Source: Intestinibacter bartlettii (GTDB lineage Bacteria; Bacillota; Clostridia; Peptostreptococcales; Peptostreptococcaceae). From it: a stretch of 64,000 nt of DNA. Below are positions 44,292-54,208 of the stretch, one piece after another. The translations under genes were made by a program, and so were the position numbers. The notes beneath the pieces were generated by a model. It was not told the origin of the DNA. It did no database searches and saw only the letters and a program-made list of their open reading frames with translations. Each line of letters begins with the position of its first letter. The first letter of the stretch is position 1. Where the stretch lies: assembly GCF_000154445.1 (NCBI RefSeq), contig NZ_DS499564.1; one strand, written 5' to 3'.

Positions 44292-45017
44292 TTATACAGT
44301 ATATCCTCTAGGAGTTATCATTAAATCGTCATGTATATATGTAGATTTATTTCCGATTATAACCATAGTAGTCATATCAACTCTTTCAAAATCCATTGTG
44401 TCAAAAGTACATATGAATTTTTCTTGATCTTCTCTTCCTACATCTTTTACTATTCCTACAGGTGTTGAACCATCTTTGAATTCTCCCATTATTTTAAATG
44501 CATTTGCTAAATGCTCACTTCTACCTTTACTTCTTGGATTATATAAGCAGATTACAAAATCAGCTTCTGCTGCTAGTCTTAATCTTTTTTCTATAACTTC
44601 CCATGGAGTCAGTAAGTCACTTAAACTTATATGGCAGAAGTCGTGCATTATAGGTGCTCCTAATACTGCAGCTGCTCCTATACTGGCAGTAACTCCTGGT
44701 ACTACTTTAACAGGTATATCTAATTCTTGTTTAGTTATTAATTCAAGTATAAGTCCTGCCATTCCATATATACCAGCGTCTCCGCTACTTATAACAGCAA
44801 CTTTTTTGCCAGTTTTAGCTATGTCGATAGCATCTTGGCATCTGTCTACTTCTTTTCTCATCCCATTTTGAACAACTTCTTTATCTTTAATAAAATCTTC
44901 AACTAATTTTATATATGTTTTGTAACCAACTATTACTTCTGCATCTTCCATTGCTGATATTGCTTCTTGCGTCATTAAGTCTCTGCATCCAGGACCTATC
45001 CCTATAACGTATATCAT
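44292..45017 (-). CDS. cbiH: Cobalt-factor III C17-methyltransferase
   Basis: A 241-residue tetrapyrrole methylase that methylates C17 and contracts the ring. Motifs: YVIGIGPGCRDLMTQEA, VISSGDAGIYGMAGLILEL, VPGVTASIGAAAVLGAPI and ADFVICLYNPRSKGR. The last distinguishes CbiH/CobJ from the related methylases. It overlaps cbiG by 4 bases. Confidence 0.92.
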   Translation of the reverse strand: MIYVIGIGPGCRDLMTQEAISAMEDAEVIVGYKTYIKLVEDFIKDKEVVQNGMRKEVDRCQDAIDIAKTGKKVAVISSGDAGIYGMAGLILELITKQELDIPVKVVPGVTASIGAAAVLGAPIMHDFCHISLSDLLTPWEVIEKRLRLAAEADFVICLYNPRSKGRSEHLANAFKIMGEFKDGSTPVGIVKDVGREDQEKFICTFDTMDFERVDMTTMVIIGNKSTYIHDDLMITPRGYTV

Positions 45018-46168
45018 TTGTTCACTCTCCCTGCCGAAAATGTTATTCCCTTAAATTTTTGTTTTTCGATAATCATATTTCCTTCACTAAGTAAATGTGC
45101 ACATGGTTCAGCCACTGAATATACCCCTACATTCTTTTTAACCCATTCTGATTCACTATATAAATAATCTACTTGTGCTATTTCTTCTACTGTGAATATT
45201 TTAAAAGGCACCCCTAAATAATTTGCTAGGTCGATTATCGCTTGTTCATCTTTTTTAATTTCTATACTTCCTATAGCTTTTATAGCGTTTTTATCTATAT
45301 TGTTAATATATAAAAACTCTCTTAGTGAATCTTTCATATGTTTGCTATCTATATTTTTTTTGCATCCAACACCTAATACGATATCTTTTGGAACTAATTT
45401 TATTATTTTTTTGCTTTCAAAATCTAATTTCTGCTTATTACTTATTACTACTACAGTCTCTAAATCATTTATTTCTTCATTATTTCTTTTATCCAGATTT
45501 AGCATGTCTTCATATTTCAATATAGTAAAACCACGAGTATCTATATCGTAATCTCCATCTATAAATAAACCTACTGGTTTATTATTTACTATCATAGAAT
45601 TTACTTTTAATACATTATCTCTGAAGTTTTCTATATATCCATCAAATCTTTTTGCTATCATATCTAATGAAGATTTATTATTTACATCTGTCGCAGTTGT
45701 AATAACTGGATTAGACTCTATCAAATGACTTATATATAAAGCCATTTCATTAGCTCCACCCATATGTCCACTTAATAAGCTTATTACATTTTTTCCTTTT
45801 TCATCTGTTACAATTACTGCTGGATCTTGAAATTTACTTTGTATTAATGGTGCTATTGTTCTTACGACTATGCCAGTAGCCATGATAAATACTATATATC
45901 TGTATTTATTGAATATAGTAGGAATAAAATCTTTTAGTTTTTGTTCAATCCTAATTATATTTTTACTATTTTGTTGTGTAAGTTCAAGTTTATCATTTTT
46001 CATAGTGTAAGTATCGTTACCTATGTTACAAACCTCTTGAGACTCTTCATTATTTTTCTTTTTTACAAAATAGATTTTCCCTTCTTTCAACTTCTTCTGT
46101 ATTTTTACAGCTAAATTTTTTCCATTGTCTGTTATGCATACAATAGCTATATTATTTTCTGTATTCAT
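45014..46168 (-). CDS. cbiG: Cobalt-precorrin-5A hydrolase CbiG
   Basis: A 384-residue enzyme that opens the delta-lactone of cobalt-precorrin-5A and releases acetaldehyde. The core motif LLSGHMGGANEMALYISH and YIVFIMATGIVVRTIAPLI are characteristic. The C-terminal part with ILGVGCKKNID is also the family norm. The start is the ATG at 46168, 8 bases after AAGGAC; an in-frame start at 46186 is possible. It overlaps the cbiF stop by 17 bases. Residues 40-90 are a Lys/Glu/Asn-rich insert. Confidence 0.9.
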   Translation of the reverse strand: MNTENNIAIVCITDNGKNLAVKIQKKLKEGKIYFVKKKNNEESQEVCNIGNDTYTMKNDKLELTQQNSKNIIRIEQKLKDFIPTIFNKYRYIVFIMATGIVVRTIAPLIQSKFQDPAVIVTDEKGKNVISLLSGHMGGANEMALYISHLIESNPVITTATDVNNKSSLDMIAKRFDGYIENFRDNVLKVNSMIVNNKPVGLFIDGDYDIDTRGFTILKYEDMLNLDKRNNEEINDLETVVVISNKQKLDFESKKIIKLVPKDIVLGVGCKKNIDSKHMKDSLREFLYINNIDKNAIKAIGSIEIKKDEQAIIDLANYLGVPFKIFTVEEIAQVDYLYSESEWVKKNVGVYSVAEPCAHLLSEGNMIIEKQKFKGITFSAGRVNK

Positions 46169-46916
46169 GTTTGAAGTCCTTATCATATAATTTTGAATTA
46201 TTATATGTAGTACCTAAAAATTCTCCCACCATTATTAATGCTGTTTTCTTAATATCATTTTCTTTAACTTTGCTTGCTATATCTTCTAAAGTTCCTTTTA
46301 CTACTTTTTCATCTGGCCAAGTAGCTTTGTATATTACTGCTATTGGAGTAGTTTTTGGATATCCACCGTTTATTAATTTTTCTACTACTTTTTCTATTTC
46401 TTGAACTGATAAGAATATTACCATTGAAGTTTGGTGTTGTGCGAAAGATTCTATAGATTCTTTTGCTGGTACCGGAGTTCTTCCTTCCATTCTAGTTATA
46501 ACAACACTTTGAGATACTTCTGGAACAGTATACTCAACACCTAATGCTGATGATGCTCCCAAAAATGAACTTACACCTGGTGTACAATCATAATCTATAT
46601 CTAATTTTGCTAAGTCTTCAACTTGTTCTCTGATTGAGCCATATATAGAGAAGTCCCCTGTTTGTAATCTTACAACTGATTTGCCTTCTTTGATTCCTTT
46701 TTCCATAACATTTATTATTTCTTCTAATGTCATGTAAGCACTGTCGTGTATTTCACAACCTTCCTTACAATAATCAAGAAGTTCTGGATTTACTAATGAA
46801 CCTGCATATATTACAACATCTGCATTGCTTAGTAATTTATATCCTTTTAATGTTATTAATTCTTTATCCCCAGGTCCTGCCCCTACAAAATGTACTTTAT
46901 TAATGTTAGTATTCAT
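46152..46916 (-). CDS. cbiF: Cobalt-precorrin-4 C11-methyltransferase
   Basis: A 254-residue tetrapyrrole methylase. Motifs: VHFVGAGPGDKELITLKGY, VIYAGSLVNPELLDYC, RLQTGDFSIYGSIREQ and TPGVSSFLGASSALG. The AGSLVNPELL and GDFSIYGAxxEQ features identify CbiF/CobM. It sits between cbiT and cbiG with tight spacing. Confidence 0.93.
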   Translation of the reverse strand: MNTNINKVHFVGAGPGDKELITLKGYKLLSNADVVIYAGSLVNPELLDYCKEGCEIHDSAYMTLEEIINVMEKGIKEGKSVVRLQTGDFSIYGSIREQVEDLAKLDIDYDCTPGVSSFLGASSALGVEYTVPEVSQSVVITRMEGRTPVPAKESIESFAQHQTSMVIFLSVQEIEKVVEKLINGGYPKTTPIAVIYKATWPDEKVVKGTLEDIASKVKENDIKKTALIMVGEFLGTTYNNSKLYDKDFKHEYRK

Positions 46917-46920
46917 CGTC

Positions 46921-47487
46921 TTATTCTACTCCTTTTTCGCATGAAATTATATATATTGGATTATGAGGTTTGAAATATTCCCCTGGTCCTAATTTTTCAA
47001 GTTTTGAAACGTTTAAAACTGTTACATCAACGTTTTTAAATCCCTTTTCTCTTACTAATCTCAACATTTCATAGAATGTATCAATTATTATAAAGTTTGC
47101 TACAAGTCTTCCTCCTGGAACTAATAAATCTTTAGACCAGTCGATTATTTCTTCTAACTTGTTTCCTGTCCCACCAAGAAAAATTGCATCTACATCATTA
47201 TATATATCTAACTCAACAGGTGCATAAGCTTTTACTACTTCTACATTAGTTAAATTAAAATTTTCTATATTTTTATTTACTAAATCAAGTGCATCATCAT
47301 TGCGTTCAATAGCAATAACTCTTAAGTCTGGATAGTGATATCCAGCTTCTATAGATATACTCCCTGTTCCAGCGCCTACATCTATAAAAGTTTTTGCATT
47401 TAATAAATCTAGTTTATTAATTGATATTGCTCTAACTTCTTCTTTTGTTATTGGAACTTTTCCTGTTATAAAATCCCTATTCCTCAT
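46921..47487 (-). CDS. cbiT: Cobalt-precorrin-6B C15-methyltransferase (decarboxylating)
   Basis: A 188-residue class I SAM methyltransferase: methylates C15 and removes the C12 acetate carboxylate. Motifs: FITGKVPITKEEVRAISI (typical CbiT start), FIDVGAGTGSISIEAGYH (SAM site) and AIFLGGTGNKLEEIIDW. Separate from CbiE, with which it is fused as CobL elsewhere, and overlapping it by 11 bases. Confidence 0.93.
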   Translation of the reverse strand: MRNRDFITGKVPITKEEVRAISINKLDLLNAKTFIDVGAGTGSISIEAGYHYPDLRVIAIERNDDALDLVNKNIENFNLTNVEVVKAYAPVELDIYNDVDAIFLGGTGNKLEEIIDWSKDLLVPGGRLVANFIIIDTFYEMLRLVREKGFKNVDVTVLNVSKLEKLGPGEYFKPHNPIYIISCEKGVE

Positions 47488-48085
47488 CTAATATCACCAC
47501 TACATTCATATCAAATTTTTCAACTGCCAATATATCTTCTGGCTTTCCTATTGTTATTTTCTCATCTTCATAAGAAAGATTTTCCCCTACAACAATAGTC
47601 TTATTTAAGTTTCTTTTTTGTATTTCTCTGCTTATTTCATGAGGTCCTATTTTACTATCAGTAACCATACATACTTTTTTATGTGAAAGTATATAATCAA
47701 AGTCTGGAACTTTACCATGGCTACTTGTAATATAAACATCATTCATATCAACAAATATTCTTGAGAATATATATTGAAGAGAACTTATACCAGAAACTAT
47801 ATTCAAATGTTTATGCTCTATGTTTTTTGAAAGATATCTTCCAATTCCATATATAGATGGATCTCCAGACGCTATAACAGAAATATTTTTATCTAAGTTA
47901 TTTTGTATGTATTGTAGGATTTCTTTTAAGTTTGTAGATAAAACTATCTTTTCTCCCTTGAAATCTTTAATGGATTCAAGGTTTCTTTTTCCCCCAATTA
48001 CTACATCTGATGAATAAATAAGTTGTTCACCTAATTTAGTAATATAGCCTGTATCTCCAGGCCCTAAACCTATAATATTTATCAT
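47477..48085 (-). CDS. cbiE: Cobalt-precorrin-7 C5-methyltransferase
   Basis: A 202-residue tetrapyrrole methylase. Motifs: INIIGLGPGDTGYITKLG, ISVIASGDPSIYGIGRYL, and the short IVSGISSLQYIFSRI; the THPG-like part typical of CbiE follows (YITSSHGKVPDFD). It overlaps the cbiD stop (ATGA) and the cbiT start, fitting coupled translation of C5 and C15 methylases. Confidence 0.9.
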   Translation of the reverse strand: MINIIGLGPGDTGYITKLGEQLIYSSDVVIGGKRNLESIKDFKGEKIVLSTNLKEILQYIQNNLDKNISVIASGDPSIYGIGRYLSKNIEHKHLNIVSGISSLQYIFSRIFVDMNDVYITSSHGKVPDFDYILSHKKVCMVTDSKIGPHEISREIQKRNLNKTIVVGENLSYEDEKITIGKPEDILAVEKFDMNVVVILDEE

Positions 48086-49233
48086 CTAAATACCTCCACT
48101 ATAGAATCTGCATTGTCTGATTTCGCAAGATATGACTTGTCCATTCTAAACATATACACCCCTACTTCTATATCATCATCACCCAAGTGTTGTTTTACTC
48201 TATCTCTACATTTGTTACATAGGATTTCATAAACACCTGTATATTCACTTTGGTCAATTATTTCAACTGCACCTTCTGCTGTAACACATTTATCTATTTC
48301 TTGTAGAAATTCTAATGGTGCTCCCATAAGTGCTAAATTCGAAATCATTATTTCATTTCTAGCATCGGCAACCTTGCTATGAGTGTGAAATATTCCAGCT
48401 GAAACTTTTATAAATTTTCCAATATGTCCAGCTAAAAGAATTTTTTTATACCCCATTCGTTTAGCTTCCATAAGCATATAGCCTACAAAGTTGCTCATTC
48501 TAACTACATATTTTATATCTAGTCCAAGTTCATTTTGAATAAATTCTTCTCCATGATTTCCTGGAACTAATATAATTTTATCTAGTCCTTGAGACCTTTT
48601 CATTTCTAGTTCTATAGATAGTGATTTTTTCCATCCTTCATCACTCATAGGTTCGACTATACCTGAAGTTCCTAAAATAGATATTCCTCCGACTATTCCA
48701 AGTCTAGGGTTAAAAGTCTTTTTCGCTATTTCAACTCCTTGAGGTGCATATATAGTAATCTTTAATGTTTTTGTTTTATCTATATATGTATTTAAATCTG
48801 TTCCTAATACTTTGCGGATTTCAGTTTTAATCATATTCATAGGAACTGGATTTATAGCTGATTTTCCAACTTCAACTTTTAGTCCTTTTTTAGTAACTGT
48901 TCCTACTCCTATTCCACCTGTAACATAAATATCTTCGCCCTCATTTTCTCTATCAATCATTTCTGCCTTTGCAAAAATATCCATAGTATGAGTTGCATCG
49001 ATATCATCTCCACCATCTTTTTGTATAGAACAAATCGCATATTCTTTATTTATTTCTATATTTCCAGGCTTTAAAGTTAAATAAATGCCTTTAGGTGTAT
49101 CTATGTTAACTGATTCTATTTTCTTTTGAGTAATTAACATATATGTCGCTGCCTTTGATGCTGCAGCTGCACAAGATCCAGTAGTATATCCTCTTCTGTA
49201 TTTTTTGCCGTCTATATATACATACTCTTCCAT
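48082..49233 (-). CDS. cbiD: Cobalt-precorrin-5B C1-methyltransferase
   Basis: A 383-residue SAM-dependent methylase unique to the anaerobic pathway. The N-terminal RRGYTTGSCAAAASKAA is diagnostic; DGGDDIDATHTMDI and GIGVGTVTKKGL come next, and LLAGHIGKFIKVSAGIFHTH near the middle. Full length for the family. It is translated between cbiC and cbiE. Confidence 0.94.
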   Translation of the reverse strand: MEEYVYIDGKKYRRGYTTGSCAAAASKAATYMLITQKKIESVNIDTPKGIYLTLKPGNIEINKEYAICSIQKDGGDDIDATHTMDIFAKAEMIDRENEGEDIYVTGGIGVGTVTKKGLKVEVGKSAINPVPMNMIKTEIRKVLGTDLNTYIDKTKTLKITIYAPQGVEIAKKTFNPRLGIVGGISILGTSGIVEPMSDEGWKKSLSIELEMKRSQGLDKIILVPGNHGEEFIQNELGLDIKYVVRMSNFVGYMLMEAKRMGYKKILLAGHIGKFIKVSAGIFHTHSKVADARNEIMISNLALMGAPLEFLQEIDKCVTAEGAVEIIDQSEYTGVYEILCNKCRDRVKQHLGDDDIEVGVYMFRMDKSYLAKSDNADSIVEVFR

Positions 49234-49241
49234 ATCACTAC

Positions 49242-49871
49242 CTACATTGCATATAATATAGCATTAACTATTGCAGCAGCTACATTACTTCCACCTTTTC
49301 TGCCTTCAGCTACTATATAAGGAATTTCTGTTTGTTCTAGTGAATATTTTGATTCAGCAGCACCAACAAAACCAACTGGAACACCTACAACTGCATCAAC
49401 ACTACAACCTTCATTAAACATTTCTATAACTTTGTATAAAGCTGTTGGAGCATTTCCAAGGACAAATATTTTTCTTCCTTCATCTTTCATTGCTAATTCA
49501 ACTGCTGCCATAGAACGAGTTATTCCTTTTTCTTTCGCAAGTTCTTTTGTTCTTTCATCAGCAACTAAACATTTATATTCACAACCTAAGTCATTTAATT
49601 TACTTTTATTAATTCCGCTTAAAGCCATATTAGTATCTGTATAGATTGTGCATTTATTATTTAATGCATCTATTATCTTTTGTACAGCGGTTTCTGATAT
49701 TTTTAATATATCTAAGTATTCAAAATCTGCACTAGTATGAATGCAACGTTTGATTATTTTTTCTTCTATTTCATTTTTAAATTTATAACCTGGTCTTATA
49801 TCATCGATTATCCCCTGAATTATTTCAAAACTTCTGACCTCTATCATTTTTGGGTCTTTAATATATTCCAT
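49242..49871 (-). CDS. cbiC: Cobalt-precorrin-8 methylmutase
   Basis: A 209-residue enzyme that moves the methyl group from C11 to C12, giving cobyrinate. Motifs: IKRCIHTSADFEYLD with the catalytic His, ALSGINKSKL, and VVGVPVGFVGAAESK; the end RKGGSNVAAAIVNAIL is also typical. The start follows a GGAGG site and lies 28 bases inside the end of the upstream kinase gene. Confidence 0.94.
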   Translation of the reverse strand: MEYIKDPKMIEVRSFEIIQGIIDDIRPGYKFKNEIEEKIIKRCIHTSADFEYLDILKISETAVQKIIDALNNKCTIYTDTNMALSGINKSKLNDLGCEYKCLVADERTKELAKEKGITRSMAAVELAMKDEGRKIFVLGNAPTALYKVIEMFNEGCSVDAVVGVPVGFVGAAESKYSLEQTEIPYIVAEGRKGGSNVAAAIVNAILYAM

Positions 49872-50746
49872 TCTTCTTCCTCCCTAACTTTTCCATCAAT
49901 AATGTCTGATGTATATATTTTTTTATAGTATTTTGACATTTCATCTTCTCTTAAATATTCAATTAGCCTTATATCATCCATCTCTCTATGCATTAAAATT
50001 CCGATAACTGTTCCGCTGTGGGCGATATTAACTCCATAACACCCATACTTATCAGAAATATCTATTATTTTTTCTAAGAATGGCTTTTTATGTATATTTT
50101 CATTCGCCAAACCACTATATGTACAAGCTTTACCTATTAGATTTAAATCATTTTTAGCAAGACCTTCATCTAATAATTCAAAAGATTTTTTGATTATTTC
50201 CTTATTCTGCATCTTATACGTCTTATAGTTTGGTGTCATTCTAATTGATTTTGTGTCTAGAATATCGCTCGGCTCTAATATAACTACTTTAGCATCGTTA
50301 ATACCACCTAAATATTTTTTTATATCTGCTGTAAGAGGATTAAATATACTATGCTGATTTAATAGTAGGGAATCTGTCGCTTCTATTTTTACAGCTAACT
50401 TTGAAATTTCTTCTCCGGTTAAGGTTTTATTCAACATAGATAATGTAGCTTTAATAGTTGCGCCAATATCAGCAGTAGAACTTGCCATCCCCTTTCCAAC
50501 AGGTATTTGACTTTTTATATTGAGTGATATATTTTTAGTTTCATCCACAGGTAACCCAAACTTTTCAAAAACAAGCTCCATAGCTCGTCGTGATTTTTTA
50601 GGTCCTTTTTGAATGATTTCTTTACCTTCCTCTAAAGTCGCTACCGAAAATAAATTAATTGCATATGATGATAAATATTCCTCATTATCCAAAAACCCTT
50701 GAACGAATTCACCACAAGATGCTGGACATACTCCATAAAATTTCAT
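49844..50746 (-). CDS. GHMP-fold L-threonine kinase, PduX-like
   Basis: A 300-residue GHMP kinase. The ATP-binding motif is IPVGKGMASSTADIGA (about 92-107); the N-terminus has the PASCGEFVQG segment typical of PduX. PduX phosphorylates L-threonine, giving the substrate of the decarboxylase encoded directly upstream, so both serve the aminopropanol linker of the nucleotide loop. Assignment is by motif and context. Start and stop overlap neighbours. Confidence 0.85.
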   Translation of the reverse strand: MKFYGVCPASCGEFVQGFLDNEEYLSSYAINLFSVATLEEGKEIIQKGPKKSRRAMELVFEKFGLPVDETKNISLNIKSQIPVGKGMASSTADIGATIKATLSMLNKTLTGEEISKLAVKIEATDSLLLNQHSIFNPLTADIKKYLGGINDAKVVILEPSDILDTKSIRMTPNYKTYKMQNKEIIKKSFELLDEGLAKNDLNLIGKACTYSGLANENIHKKPFLEKIIDISDKYGCYGVNIAHSGTVIGILMHREMDDIRLIEYLREDEMSKYYKKIYTSDIIDGKVREEEEWNILKTQK

Positions 50747-50750
50747 ACTG

Positions 50751-51818
50751 TTATACCAATATTTTTCTTAATGATTCTATTAAAACTTTATTGTCATTAT
50801 GAGATTTTATAGCTACTCTTATGTAACTTTTGTCTAGTCCAATAAAATTTGAAGCATCTCGTATAAGGATATTATATTTTTCAAAAAGTTCTAGTTTTAA
50901 TGAATTAGCTTCATCATCGTCTAATTTTATAAGAACAAAATTTGTATCTGTGTCGTAAACTTTTAATCTTGATATTTTTCTTAATTCTTCTAACATAAAC
51001 TTTCTTTCGTTTATGTAGTAATCTTTGCTGCCATTTATATATTCTTTATCTTTAAATAAATAATTAGATAAGTTTTCAGCAAATGAATTTATAGTCCAAG
51101 GTTCTTTATATTCATAAATATTATTTATGATTTGCTTATTACTTGTAACTCCATATCCTAGTCTAAGACCTGGCATTCCAAAGAATTTAGTCACGGCCTT
51201 TAATATAAATAAATTAGGAGTTTGTTCTATCTTATTTATCAAGCTATATTTTTCTTCCTCCCCTACAAATTCCATAAAAGTTTCATCTACAATTAAAAGT
51301 TTATCGTTTTCTATCATCAAATCTAATAGTTCATTTAGATCCTTAACTTTTCCATTTGGATTATTTGGATTACAAACAAATAAACTATCAAACTTGTCCA
51401 TATTTTTTTGTATCTCATCTAAATCAATGCTAAAATTATTTTCTTCCTTTAAATGAAAGTCTATTATTTCTAAATTATTTAATTTAGCCCCTCTACCATA
51501 TTCAGAAAAAGTAGGGTTTAAAATAGCTAATCTCCTTTTTATACTTTTCATAAGTAGATATATAATTTCTGTAGCTCCATTACCTGGAATTATAAGCTCG
51601 CTATCTACTTTTATATAATCAGAAATGTTATTTCTTAAATTAGTATAATTTATATCTGGATAACTTCTACTTTTCTCTAACCCTTCCAAAACATATTTTC
51701 CCAAATCGGAAATTATATGTGGATTTACATTTGAGCTAAAATCAATTATGTCATTTTCATTTTTTCCAAATTTTTTAGCCATATTATCGACATTAGCTCC
51801 ATGACCTAAATCCTTCAT
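50751..51818 (-). CDS. cobD: L-threonine-O-3-phosphate decarboxylase
   Basis: A 355-residue PLP aminotransferase-fold enzyme that makes (R)-1-aminopropan-2-ol phosphate. The start DLGHGANVDNMAKKFGK and DFSSNVNPH are typical of CobD; VCNPNNPNGKV and the Schiff-base Lys in FILKAVTKFFGMPGLRLGY follow. Histidinol-phosphate aminotransferase is the nearest alternative, but the start motif and position in the operon favour CobD. Confidence 0.92.
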   Translation of the reverse strand: MKDLGHGANVDNMAKKFGKNENDIIDFSSNVNPHIISDLGKYVLEGLEKSRSYPDINYTNLRNNISDYIKVDSELIIPGNGATEIIYLLMKSIKRRLAILNPTFSEYGRGAKLNNLEIIDFHLKEENNFSIDLDEIQKNMDKFDSLFVCNPNNPNGKVKDLNELLDLMIENDKLLIVDETFMEFVGEEEKYSLINKIEQTPNLFILKAVTKFFGMPGLRLGYGVTSNKQIINNIYEYKEPWTINSFAENLSNYLFKDKEYINGSKDYYINERKFMLEELRKISRLKVYDTDTNFVLIKLDDDEANSLKLELFEKYNILIRDASNFIGLDKSYIRVAIKSHNDNKVLIESLRKILV

Positions 51819-51843
51819 ATGTATCCTCCTTATTAATAAGCAA

Positions 51844-52833
51844 TTACATGAAAATATGATATATTATCACGTAAAATAATGTAAATACTAGCATAGAAGT
51901 CAATGATGTTGCATATAATATTTTGTTAGTTCTTGATATATCTTGAACTTCTATTTCTCTAGTTTTATCTCCAATCGTTGGTTTATATACTGTTTCTCCA
52001 AAATAAATATTTGTCCCACCTAATTGGATTCCTAACGCTCCTGCAACTGCACCCTCTGAAAATGCACAGTTAGGACTTTTGTGATTTTTTCTATCTCTTA
52101 TTGATATCTTAAAACAATTTTTATAATCATTTCTCAAAAAGAGGTTCCCTATTGTAAATAAGATAACTGATATTCTTGATGGAATATAATTTGCTATATC
52201 ATCAATTTTTGCTGAAGCAAATCCTATATGAAGATATTTTTCGTTTTTATATCCTACTGAAGAATCTAAAGTATTAATCGCCTTATAAGTCATTGCCAAA
52301 GGTGCTGCTAATGATATTCCGCCAACATTTATACATGCTCCTACAAAAGCATAAAATAAAGGTGCAATTAATCCATCAACAGTATTTTCTGCTACAGTTT
52401 CCACAGTTGCCCTTATTATTTCTTTTTCACTTAAATTTTCAGTATCTCTACCTACTATATAAGACAATTGTATTCTAGATTTTTTTATATCTCCAGTTTT
52501 TAAAACATCATATATTTTTTTAGCTTCATCTTTTAAACATTTTGTCGCTAGAGTTGTATAAATCACAATCGAATTTATTATAACATAAACTACCATGTTA
52601 AATCTTGCCAATCTTATAATTTCATATGTTATTATGAAAGTTATTCCTACAGTTACAAACCATAAGAAAAATCCTCCTATTTTTAATCCTTTATCACTTT
52701 TGGCTATTTTTCTTATAAAGTTTTCAACTGATTTTATTAATTTTCCTATATATTTAACAGGATGAGGAAATGAATACGGATCTCCTATAATTAAATCTGT
52801 AATATATCCTATGTACAATGATAATATATTCAT
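51844..52833 (-). CDS. cbiB: Adenosylcobinamide-phosphate synthase CbiB
   Basis: A 329-residue integral membrane enzyme with about four to five helices that attaches aminopropanol phosphate to adenosylcobyric acid. Motifs: YITDLIIGDPYSFPHPVKYIG at the start, RDTENLSEKEIIRATVE (near 128-145) with VAENTVDGLIAPLFYAF, and NCAFSEGAVAGALGIQLGG. It follows cbiA with 1 base between. Confidence 0.94.
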   Translation of the reverse strand: MNILSLYIGYITDLIIGDPYSFPHPVKYIGKLIKSVENFIRKIAKSDKGLKIGGFFLWFVTVGITFIITYEIIRLARFNMVVYVIINSIVIYTTLATKCLKDEAKKIYDVLKTGDIKKSRIQLSYIVGRDTENLSEKEIIRATVETVAENTVDGLIAPLFYAFVGACINVGGISLAAPLAMTYKAINTLDSSVGYKNEKYLHIGFASAKIDDIANYIPSRISVILFTIGNLFLRNDYKNCFKISIRDRKNHKSPNCAFSEGAVAGALGIQLGGTNIYFGETVYKPTIGDKTREIEVQDISRTNKILYATSLTSMLVFTLFYVIIYHIFM

Positions 52834-52834
52834 T

Positions 52835-54199
52835 TTATTTATTTCCCTTTTCTAAAAAGTTTGCTATGCAATCTAAATTATTATAAAAATGGGTATGTAA
52901 GTATGTTGCAAGCGTGTTGCCAATACTATACCCGCCATCCCATCTATCAATTACAACCCCGCCTTTTTCTTTTGTCATTTCATATGCACAAGGCTCATTG
53001 CTTTTAAATATTGAATGATGGAATTCGTGACCTTTTATAATTTGTCCCTTTTTTGCTAAAACAGTATCTACTTTTGCTTTTCCATTACAATATCCAAATC
53101 TTTTTAATGAAGATGTCATTACACTTGTTCCCTTAAATATTCCAACCATGTCGAATAACTCTTTATTTTGATTTTCTAGTTTTTCTCCTAGATACATCAA
53201 ACCTCCACACTCTGCATATATCGGTATATTTTTTCTATGAGCATTTAATATAGATTCTCTCATAGATTTATTATCGTGTAGTTCTTGTGGAAAAATTTCT
53301 GGGAATCCTCCACCTATGTAGATATAATCTGCATTTGGAACTTCCTTATCTTTCATTGGACTAAAATATTTTATTTCCAGACCTAGCTTTTCTAATAGTT
53401 CTATATTTTCTCTATAATAAAAATTAAATGCTTTGTCATATGCAATTGCTATTGATTTATTTTCTACCTTATGTTTATTTATAAATGCTTCTAAATCAAA
53501 ATTACTTTCTATTTCTTCCGTTTCTGATAACGCTATTATTCTATCAACATCTATGTATTTTTCAATTTCATCTGCTAAATTATCAAATTTCTGTTTTAAA
53601 GAATCCATTTCAACACTTGGTATAAGACCTAGATGTCTAGATTCTAATGAAAAGTTTTTGTTCGGTGGAAAATAACCTAAAACTTCTATTCCTGTATATT
53701 TTTCAATTGCACTTTTTAAAGTCTTATAATGACTTTCGCTCTTTACATTATTTGTGATAACGCCTTTTATATTTACATCTCTATCTAACATCTTATATCC
53801 TAAAACCATAGCTGCTGCCGATGCTGCCATAGCTTTTGCATTTATAACTAAGATTATGGGTGCTTTTAATATTTTTGATGTATAAGAACTTGTACAATCA
53901 TTCAAATCTATTCCATATCCATCATAAAGTCCCATTACCCCTTCTACAACAGATATATCTGCATCTTTAGAAGCTTCTTTTACAATATACTTAATTTTTT
54001 CATCTTCAAGCATATATGAATCTAAGTTTCTTGAATATCTCCCTGTTATAAAAGTATGATAAGAAGGATCTATATAATCAGGCCCTACTTTAAATGGTTG
54101 TACTTTTAAATTTCTCTTTGTAAGTGCTTGCATTATACCTAATGAAATAGTTGTTTTCCCTACACCGCTATTTGTTCCCGCAATTAATATCTTTTTCAT
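52835..54199 (-). CDS. cbiA: Cobyrinic acid a,c-diamide synthase CbiA
   Basis: A 454-residue glutamine-dependent amidase acting on the a and c carboxylates. The P-loop is AGTNSGVGKTTISLGIM. The C-terminal class I glutaminase triad Cys is in YAECGGLMYLGEKL and the His in ATYLHTHFYNN. The start is the ATG at 54199, 6 bases after AGGTGA; a GTG three codons upstream overlaps the cbiP stop. Dethiobiotin-synthetase fold, intact. Confidence 0.94.
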   Translation of the reverse strand: MKKILIAGTNSGVGKTTISLGIMQALTKRNLKVQPFKVGPDYIDPSYHTFITGRYSRNLDSYMLEDEKIKYIVKEASKDADISVVEGVMGLYDGYGIDLNDCTSSYTSKILKAPIILVINAKAMAASAAAMVLGYKMLDRDVNIKGVITNNVKSESHYKTLKSAIEKYTGIEVLGYFPPNKNFSLESRHLGLIPSVEMDSLKQKFDNLADEIEKYIDVDRIIALSETEEIESNFDLEAFINKHKVENKSIAIAYDKAFNFYYRENIELLEKLGLEIKYFSPMKDKEVPNADYIYIGGGFPEIFPQELHDNKSMRESILNAHRKNIPIYAECGGLMYLGEKLENQNKELFDMVGIFKGTSVMTSSLKRFGYCNGKAKVDTVLAKKGQIIKGHEFHHSIFKSNEPCAYEMTKEKGGVVIDRWDGGYSIGNTLATYLHTHFYNNLDCIANFLEKGNK

Positions 54200-54208
54200 T
54201 TCTATCAC

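Noticed and set aside
50751..51818. Histidinol-phosphate aminotransferase (hisC)
   Set aside because: Same fold family, but the start motif, neighbours cbiB and PduX-like kinase, and place in the cbi operon favour CobD.
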